A stretch of DNA of 6,894 nt from Candidatus Aegiribacteria sp. GTDB lineage: Bacteria > Fermentibacterota > Fermentibacteria > Fermentibacterales > Fermentibacteraceae. Below are positions 1 to 5,358 of this stretch, piece after piece. Below the pieces are notes generated by a model that worked only from the letters and a program-made list of their open reading frames with translations, was not told the DNA's origin and made no database searches. Location: positions 1 through 6,894 of the forward strand of contig JAIOSX010000301.1 of assembly GCA_021107345.1 (NCBI GenBank), written 5' to 3'. The position numbers and the translations under genes were made by a program. Every line of letters starts with the position of its first letter. Positions within the stretch are counted from its first letter, which is position 1.

Positions 1-608
1 ATGCGGGTAACGGGTATTTCACCGAGCTTTCTCATTACATTACCGATACGTACATCGTTCATTCTGAGGATTCTTTCCGCAATTGGTCCTGTATCCGATG
101 ACGAATCAGCGAGAAGCCCCAGTATTTCACTTTTACTCTCGAATACACGGGAATCAGCCCTTCTGCCCACTATCAGTGAAGAGACGGAATCAGCGATGAG
201 GATGACCGGAAAAAACACTGTTCTCAATAATAGCAGGGGAAGGGCAAGATTCGACACCACGGTTTCCCTTGAAACGAGCATCAGGTGCTTGGGGATCATT
301 TCCGCGAAGATGAGCATGAAAAAGGACAGGAGAACTATCAGAACCGGTTCAAGCCACGGAATATGAGTGCTTTCGGCGAATCTTGAAGTGATAATCGACG
401 CCAGAACAGTGCCGATATTTGTTCCCACCAGTGTTGTAGTGAGGTATCTTCTGGGATTATCAATGAAACTCAGAGAAAGACGGGCCCATTTCCTGCCCTC
501 CCTCAGGCGGCTGTAGGCTCTTATTCTGCTGGCTGCCGAGAAAGCAATTTCGGTACCGCTTGAAAAGGTTGCCAGAAGTACTGCGGATACAAACAGTAAT
601 AGCATCAT
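1..608 (-). CDS. CNNM/DUF21-domain membrane protein (CorC/HlyC family), 3' end cut by window edge
   Basis: The 202 codons visible here form a CNNM (DUF21) transmembrane domain, the membrane half of CorC/HlyC/TlyC-type proteins, a family associated with divalent-cation (Mg2+) export at the inner membrane. Seen: an N-terminal hydrophobic helix ending in SSGTEIA (residues 16-22), the counterpart of the family's SGSETA motif with its conserved Glu (E20); a second hydrophobic stretch at about 58-75; a third at 87-101 running into FAEMIPK (101-107), matching the family's F-x-E-x-x-PK; and a fourth at about 121-139. Residues 183-192 (MNDVRIGNVM) match the linker that normally leads into the CBS pair, so the CBS and any CorC_HlyC domains lie beyond base 1. 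The start is ATG at 608-606 (a second ATG follows at once), with AAGGA at 622-618 nine bases upstream. It overlaps the preceding gene's TGA as ATGA, implying translational coupling. It is a paralogue of its neighbour. Family assignment is firm; the transported ion is inferred. Confidence 0.9.
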   Translation of the reverse strand, partial: MMLLLFVSAVLLATFSSGTEIAFSAASRIRAYSRLREGRKWARLSLSFIDNPRRYLTTTLVGTNIGTVLASIITSRFAESTHIPWLEPVLIVLLSFFMLIFAEMIPKHLMLVSRETVVSNLALPLLLLRTVFFPVILIADSVSSLIVGRRADSRVFESKSEILGLLADSSSDTGPIAERILRMNDVRIGNVMRKLGEIPVTR

Positions 609-1813
609 TTCAGTGTTTCCTTGTCCCTTATAAGCCTGACTTCCATACGATCAAGTCTGGGGCCCTCCCTGGAAACGATCCTGAAAACGTATCCCGAAAT
701 TTCTATTTCCTCTCCCTCGAATGGTATTCTTCCAGTAACCTCCAGAATAAGTCCGCCGCATGTCTCAGCGTACCTGGCTTCGAGCTTTTTTCCCGAGAGC
801 TCCGAAAAGGTAGTGAGCTTCAATGCAGCTGGTATTTCAAGCCAATCTTCCTTAACGCTTACTCCTGCCGGGAGGGTCCCGGGAGGAGAGGCTGAACTGA
901 AAAGGAAATAATCAAGGATATCATGCACTGTAACTATGCCGGTCCAGTCACCGTATTCATCGAATACCGCACCGGCATCTTCATCTGAATCCCGCAAACC
1001 CATAAGAACGGTTTCAAGGGGGGCATTCTCCGGGAAGGAAGGAAGATCATGTAGAATAAGTGGTTCTCCATCCCCTGCGATGAAATACTCCCTGGAATCC
1101 ACATAGCCGATTACCTTTTCCATAGGTCCGTCCAGTACCGGGAATCTCGTATATCCCGTGCTTCGCATAACTTCGCTGAACCGCTCCTCACCCCATCCTG
1201 TTCTCAGTACGGCTACTTCCGACCTGGATTTCATAACATCGGTACACTGAGATTCATTCAACGTCAGCAGTTTCAGCGTGGCTCCACCTTCGGATCCTAA
1301 CAGACCTTCGGACTGTCCGAGTTCGACCAGGGCAATTATCTCCTCGCGGGAAAGCCTGCTGCCGGGATTGTTGATTCCGATTTTTCCGGATACGAACTTC
1401 GAGAATTTTGAAAGAGTGGAAGCGATGGGCGTACATATCCTCATGAATACCAGCAGTACGGAAGAACTCCTTGCTGCCCATTTTTCCGCGCGGGATACAG
1501 CCAGAGTCTTGGGAGATATCTCACCGAAAACCAGAAGCAGAAATGTCATCGCACCTACGGCTATGCCAAGACTGAGACTGCTGTTGTCCGGGAACATTCC
1601 TGCTGCAATGGATGCTGCAATGGCCGAAGCGGTGATATTAACGACCGTATTCCCGAAAAGAATTACAGAGAGTAGTTTCTCTGGGCTGGAAAGAAGGTAT
1701 AGAACCCTTCTTCCGGATTCCGTTCTTCGCAGCCTTCTTTTCTGAAGCCGGTCAAGGCTGAAGCAGGCGGTTTCCGAACCGCTGAAGAATGCGGAAAGCA
1801 GTAGAAGAACCAT
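605..1813 (-). CDS. CorC/HlyC-type CNNM membrane protein with CBS pair and CorC_HlyC domain
   Basis: This is a complete protein of 402 residues from ATG 1813, or 408 from a likely CTG at 1831; numbering here is from the ATG. Domains in order: a CNNM/DUF21 membrane domain (about 1-145) with SGSETA at 11-16 and FGEISPKTLA at 96-105; a linker ending in VMKSRSEVAVL (193-203), like the VMTPRxxV entry to CBS pairs; a CBS pair (about 200-305) containing YTRFPVLDG, VIGYVDSREYF and the hallmark FDEYGDWTGIVTVHDIL (284-300); and a C-terminal CorC_HlyC domain (about 322-396) with CGGLILEVTGRIPFEGEEI. The family is linked to Mg2+/cation efflux, with the CBS pair as a nucleotide-sensing cytoplasmic module. 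That role is established for some members and inferred here. Length and domain order are normal. The ATG lacks a Shine-Dalgarno, whereas a strong GAGGAGG sits 8 bases before an in-frame CTG, so the true start may be 1831. The conservative ATG boundary is given. The stop overlaps the next gene's ATG. Confidence 0.93.
   Translation of the reverse strand: MVLLLLSAFFSGSETACFSLDRLQKRRLRRTESGRRVLYLLSSPEKLLSVILFGNTVVNITASAIAASIAAGMFPDNSSLSLGIAVGAMTFLLLVFGEISPKTLAVSRAEKWAARSSSVLLVFMRICTPIASTLSKFSKFVSGKIGINNPGSRLSREEIIALVELGQSEGLLGSEGGATLKLLTLNESQCTDVMKSRSEVAVLRTGWGEERFSEVMRSTGYTRFPVLDGPMEKVIGYVDSREYFIAGDGEPLILHDLPSFPENAPLETVLMGLRDSDEDAGAVFDEYGDWTGIVTVHDILDYFLFSSASPPGTLPAGVSVKEDWLEIPAALKLTTFSELSGKKLEARYAETCGGLILEVTGRIPFEGEEIEISGYVFRIVSREGPRLDRMEVRLIRDKETLK
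618..622 (-). promoter_or_regulatory. Shine-Dalgarno AAGGA for the partial CNNM gene
   Basis: AAGGA (622-618, minus strand) lies within the last codons of the upstream CorC/HlyC gene and nine bases before ATG 608. It supports the start that overlaps the upstream stop as ATGA. The tandem ATGATG leaves a one-codon ambiguity. Confidence 0.6.
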
Positions 1814-1835
1814 CAGGAGTATGTATTTCAGGAGT
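1813..1835 (-). repeat. 8-base direct repeat ACTCCTGA, both copies complementary to the Shine-Dalgarno
   Basis: On the minus strand ACTCCTGA occurs at 1835-1828 and again at 1820-1813, separated by 7 bases. Each copy contains CTCCT, which can pair with AGGAG at 1845-1841 in the ribosome-binding site. The first pairing forms a 5-bp stem with a 6-base GTATAA loop. The repeat spans the stretch between the CTG and ATG candidate starts, and could be a chance short duplication or an element that tunes initiation. Confidence 0.45.
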
Positions 1836-1839
1836 TATA

Positions 1840-1846
1840 CCTCCTC
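1840..1846 (-). promoter_or_regulatory. Strong Shine-Dalgarno GAGGAGG positioned for a CTG start
   Basis: Read on the minus strand, GAGGAGG (1846-1840) is the strongest ribosome-binding sequence in the window. It is 26 bases from the ATG at 1813, too far for normal use, but exactly 8 bases from an in-frame CTG at 1831-1829. An in-frame TAA at 1837-1835 lies just upstream, so the CTG is the first sense codon able to serve. The resulting N-terminus would be MKYILLMVLLLLSAFF, a lysine followed by a hydrophobic helix as expected for a membrane protein. Confidence 0.6.
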
Positions 1847-1882
1847 TGGAACGCGTCCAAAGATTTATTGCCGAACACACTC

Positions 1883-3172
1883 CTATCGCAGTTCAACATC
1901 CTGTAGATCATCCAGGGTAAAATCATCAGTGAACATCTTGCTGAAGTAACCTTTGCTGGAGTATACCGGCTGAATAACCAGCTCAATACTATAATCACCT
2001 CCGGGCACCTGAATACCTCTTGCTGTGATTCCTTCCCAATCAACGCGGAAAGAACCTGCAGGATACCTCCCTTCGGCAAGTCGGAAGACAGGCTCTCCTT
2101 CCCCGTCTGCGATCATGGCATCGACAAGCGCGCATTCTGTAAGTATGCCGTCTATATGGAGACCACGTCCGGTGAATTCGATATTCACATCAATGAGATC
2201 GGCACCTATCCAGAAGTACCTGGCGCCTTCCCTCTCACCAATGAAAACCTGCCCGTAGCGTCTCCAGATAGCAAGACCGGTAGGGGAATAGAATTCCCTG
2301 TCTCCGCTGCCTTCCGAGCCGAAACTACAGATGTAATCGAGACTGTCGGTAAATTTGTGTACACAGCAGGAAATACTGTCCGTAACCCAGACATTACCCC
2401 AGAAATCGATGGCGGGATAGTTGAAGACATCGCCGTTGCAGTCGGTAAGGTCAGCTTCACATATGATCTCGCCCTCCACCAGCTTCACTATGGAGGAGGC
2501 ATCTTCCGAAATCACGACAGTGAATCCTTCCTCATTATGAAACCAGTTATTACCACTTACAGCGTCCACCCCCGTAGGAGAATCTATCTCAATGATCTCC
2601 GGCAGTGTATCGGAAAGGGAGCTGTAGATGTAAAGCCTGTCCCCGGCCCTGTCCGTAACATAGATGTCGCCGGCTCCGTCCATGGACACATCCCACGGTT
2701 CCTGGAAATCACTATGCAGTACTCCGTCTGGAACCAGTCTTGAGCCGTTCCTCCTTAAAATCACGACCCTCCTGTTACCCGTGTCGGCGACAAGGATGAG
2801 GCCTGAAGGGTCTGCTGCGATTCCGTGGGGATGAAGCAGTTCATCAGTACCTGAACCACTCCCGCCGTAGAGGCCAAGAGTATACATATTCGCATTGTAG
2901 ATGATATGGCCGCTGCCTGAATTCACTCCGTATACGGCAAGTTCGTCATCGTCTGCAGAACCGGGATCATCCCAGTCATCAAGCTTGACACATGCAAGTC
3001 CCTGGGTGTTATCGAATCTTACAAGGCCTCCAAGAAGCATCGAAAGCTGTTCCGTTCCCGCCCTGTAGATACCCATGCAGTGCCCGAATGGTGGATACAC
3101 CAGGGTAGTGGGAACCTGGGGCTCGACAAAGTAACCTGTAGCTATCATCAATATTATAGGTATCATGTTCAT
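1883..3172 (-). CDS. Exported NHL-repeat beta-propeller protein with C-terminal FlgD-like Ig domain
   Basis: The 429-residue protein starts with a short hydrophobic segment (about residues 3-15, IPIILMIATGYF), a weak signal peptide or anchor lacking a basic n-region. NHL-type propeller blades follow: a clear one at 112-143 (HPHGIAADPSGLILVADTGN, then RRVVILRRNG), a second at 157-186 (EPWDVSMDGAGDIYVTDRAGD), a third at about 252-285 (FWGNVWVTDS), and a fourth at 283-322, opening with FGSEGSGDREFYSPTGLAI. The FGSxGSG...P.G[IL]A lead-in is typical of NHL repeats. Residues 364-400 (YPAGSFRVDWEG, then GIQVPGGDYSIEL) match the FlgD-type Ig-like fold seen at the ends of exported proteins. The propeller's ligand is unknown; NHL propellers generally bind proteins, RNA or glycans. 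Its ATG overlaps the upstream transglycosylase stop as ATGA. An alternative ATG at 3166 has AAAGG 8 bases upstream and would remove two residues. It has eight cysteines, including CC at 269-270. The domain call is good; the role is unknown. Confidence 0.85.
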   Translation of the reverse strand: MNMIPIILMIATGYFVEPQVPTTLVYPPFGHCMGIYRAGTEQLSMLLGGLVRFDNTQGLACVKLDDWDDPGSADDDELAVYGVNSGSGHIIYNANMYTLGLYGGSGSGTDELLHPHGIAADPSGLILVADTGNRRVVILRRNGSRLVPDGVLHSDFQEPWDVSMDGAGDIYVTDRAGDRLYIYSSLSDTLPEIIEIDSPTGVDAVSGNNWFHNEEGFTVVISEDASSIVKLVEGEIICEADLTDCNGDVFNYPAIDFWGNVWVTDSISCCVHKFTDSLDYICSFGSEGSGDREFYSPTGLAIWRRYGQVFIGEREGARYFWIGADLIDVNIEFTGRGLHIDGILTECALVDAMIADGEGEPVFRLAEGRYPAGSFRVDWEGITARGIQVPGGDYSIELVIQPVYSSKGYFSKMFTDDFTLDDLQDVELR

Positions 3173-5358
3173 CGCCTTTCGTATATCCAGGCAGACCTTA
3201 GGACTTTCTTCACATAGATTCTAGTTTCCCTGTAGGTTATCTGTTCAATATACAACTCAGGGTCGGCAGAATTCCATCCGTGCATATCAACCCATCTTGT
3301 CGCGTTACCCGGACCTGCATTGTAGGCCGCCAGGAACAGGGGAGTCTCACCGTTGAAAACGCTGTACTGCCTGTTTATGTACAACGCGCCGTACGGAACC
3401 GATATAACCGGATCAAAGAAATCGTCAGCTTCCAGAAATGGCAGTTCATACCATCTTGCAACATCGTACGCAGTACCCGGCATCAGCTGTATTACACCCA
3501 TGGCTCCCGCCCTGGAGATCACCCAGCGGTCAAAGTAACTCTCCTCCCTCATTATTCCCTGCAATACGTTCGCTTCAAGGGCCAGGGAATCCGTTGCCTC
3601 CGATGCAAGGTCTCTGTAAGGCGAGGGAAAGTAAAAACACAGAAGGGAATCCGGAAGCATTTCGTCCGAATACTCTCTCTGGTCTGTATCAAGAGCACGC
3701 AGTAATCTCAGAACGCATCCGTGACGCCCCATCAGGGAGAGCGCAATCGCCCTGGCGGAGGGGGAGCCGGGAGATCCCTCGGAGAGCATTTCCACTGCCG
3801 CGACACCGAATCCGGAAGCAGTCATCTCAATAGCAAGTGAACATATACTATCATCCATCAGATCTATTTCCATCACCGGGAACCCATTGCCGTTCCGGAT
3901 CCCAAGTCTTTCCGCGGCCAGCAATCCGTAAAACTCCCAGGGGTGCTCTTCAGTAACTACAAGAAGAAGCGAATCCCTGAGACCATGTCTCCCGAGATCG
4001 CCCGCCAGCCTGGCCTTCCAGAACAACATCTCATCTCTCCAGTAACCGGCCGGCCATCTTTCGCACGCATGGGACCAGAGGGAATCTGCTTCTATGAACC
4101 TGCCTGACATGTAAAGGGAGAACCCGCCGCGCCAATGAGCCCTTTCATCGCCTCCCCATGAACCCGAAGTTCTCAGTGAAGTCAGATATGCATTGGCAGC
4201 GCTGTTCCATTCCTGTTCACAGTCGTAATACTTGCCGGCATTGTATGCGGCTTCCCTGGCAAATGGATGAAGCGGAAACCCGACGGCAAATTCCAGATAG
4301 GCCGGATAGTAAGCGCTTCCCGGATTTCCCGAACCTTTCAGTGCGTGAGCCCTGAAAAGAGCGGCCCTTGCCCTGATGGAATCGGGGGCTCCGACACTAA
4401 CGCTGCCTGTCAGTCGAAGAAGTTCACTGAACTTTTCCTGTTTCAGCAGAACAGCCATATCGGAACCTGTTCTGTGCCATGAGTCTCCTCTGCTTGAATA
4501 CTCAGGGACAAGATCGATATCGCCGTATCCAGCGAGACAGTCAACGATATTCCAGCGGGGGCTGTATTCCTCAGGATACCGCTGCAGGATCTCTTCTACG
4601 GCAACAGAACATGCGGAGGTTCCGGTGTTCATTATTCCCTCCCAGTACTGGAAGGAACCGGAATCATCCATAGCCTGTTTTTCCTGAAGCAAAAGCTCGC
4701 TCCTGGATGTCTCTGATATCTCATTCAGTATTTCAATCATCCAGGAACCCGATGTATCGGCTGATACCTTCAATTCTATCAGTATCACATCCCTTATAGA
4801 TGGAAAGAGTGTTTCATACTCCGCGAGAAAGCGCAGCCTGCCCGGAGTAAAACTTCCAGGCGCGGCGGTACGCCCCATTGCGTAAGCGTCGCAGGGGCCG
4901 GGATTGTCCGATATATCGATCCGGCATTCCAGAGAATCAATCTCCCATGACAGCCATGCGTACAGCGATGACTGCCCGGGAGATACATAAACAAGAGCTC
5001 TTCCGGGATTCCCGGCAAGATCCAGTGCTGAAACCTTCCATCCGGTAAGGGGGCCAAAACCCTCCAGTTCAAGGCTGTCAAGGAGCGTCACGAACTCATC
5101 TTCCATCGCCCTGCCATGGTATAACCCAAGTATCCTGAAGAGGGCCTCATCCTGAAGAGCTGAGTCCGCGCTGAGGATGAACAGCAGGGAATCCCGCACG
5201 GGCTGGAATTCCCCCGCAAGGCAGAGGGAATCCGTTCCAGAAAAAACATCCGCCCTGACTTCCACTACCGGTTCGAGAAGAGGAATATTCTCTTCATGAA
5301 CATGATTGCATGACAGGAAGATCATGAGTATTACTGATATATGTATAAGGTATCTCAA
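3169..5358 (-). CDS. Slt70-type lytic transglycosylase, predicted lipoprotein
   Basis: This is a lytic murein transglycosylase, which cleaves the MurNAc-GlcNAc bond of peptidoglycan to leave a 1,6-anhydroMurNAc end. From the chosen TTG start it has 729 residues. Residues 1-17 (MRYLIHISVILMIFLSC) resemble a lipoprotein signal with Cys17 as the lipidation site; the lipobox FLSC is slightly off consensus. A long helical, TPR-like region follows (about 25-590), with RAHWRGGF (406-413), DEMLFW (442-447), HPWEFYGLLAA (472-482) and LPDSLLCFYFPSPYR (568-582). This resembles the superhelical ring of Slt70. The catalytic SLT domain (about 594-729) has REES with the presumed catalytic Glu606, GAMGVIQLMPGTA (618-630), AAYNAGPG (677-684) and ETRIYVKKV. 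The start is TTG because GGAG (5370-5367) lies 8 bases upstream and the overlap with the previous stop is TTGA. An ATG at 5382 has no Shine-Dalgarno, overlaps by 28 bases and would place acidic residues before the signal. It is a tandem paralogue of the preceding gene. Confidence 0.92.
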   Translation of the reverse strand: MRYLIHISVILMIFLSCNHVHEENIPLLEPVVEVRADVFSGTDSLCLAGEFQPVRDSLLFILSADSALQDEALFRILGLYHGRAMEDEFVTLLDSLELEGFGPLTGWKVSALDLAGNPGRALVYVSPGQSSLYAWLSWEIDSLECRIDISDNPGPCDAYAMGRTAAPGSFTPGRLRFLAEYETLFPSIRDVILIELKVSADTSGSWMIEILNEISETSRSELLLQEKQAMDDSGSFQYWEGIMNTGTSACSVAVEEILQRYPEEYSPRWNIVDCLAGYGDIDLVPEYSSRGDSWHRTGSDMAVLLKQEKFSELLRLTGSVSVGAPDSIRARAALFRAHALKGSGNPGSAYYPAYLEFAVGFPLHPFAREAAYNAGKYYDCEQEWNSAANAYLTSLRTSGSWGGDERAHWRGGFSLYMSGRFIEADSLWSHACERWPAGYWRDEMLFWKARLAGDLGRHGLRDSLLLVVTEEHPWEFYGLLAAERLGIRNGNGFPVMEIDLMDDSICSLAIEMTASGFGVAAVEMLSEGSPGSPSARAIALSLMGRHGCVLRLLRALDTDQREYSDEMLPDSLLCFYFPSPYRDLASEATDSLALEANVLQGIMREESYFDRWVISRAGAMGVIQLMPGTAYDVARWYELPFLEADDFFDPVISVPYGALYINRQYSVFNGETPLFLAAYNAGPGNATRWVDMHGWNSADPELYIEQITYRETRIYVKKVLRSAWIYERR

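Noticed and set aside
1..366. A 121-codon plus-strand open frame beginning at base 1
   Set aside because: It is the antisense shadow of the CNNM domain gene on the minus strand, which shows GTEIA and AEMIPK motifs and an ATGA coupling.
1278..1745. A 155-codon plus-strand open frame
   Set aside because: It is antisense to the CorC/HlyC gene; its sequence shows no family features.
1834..1860. Possible internal promoter TTGGAC (1860-1855), 15-base spacer, TATAAC (1839-1834), minus strand
   Set aside because: The -10 is good but the -35 matches consensus at only three positions and the spacing is short. The -10 also overlaps the region just after a strong Shine-Dalgarno, which would be wasted if transcription began downstream of it.
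1828..2079. An 83-codon minus-strand frame running through the gap between the NHL and CorC genes
   Set aside because: Most of it is an alternate frame of the NHL protein's C-terminus, with no motif and no start signal of its own.
2156..2743. A 195-codon open frame on the plus strand
   Set aside because: It is exactly antisense to the NHL/FlgD-Ig gene, whose protein has clear domains. The plus-strand translation has no recognisable motif and no convincing Shine-Dalgarno.
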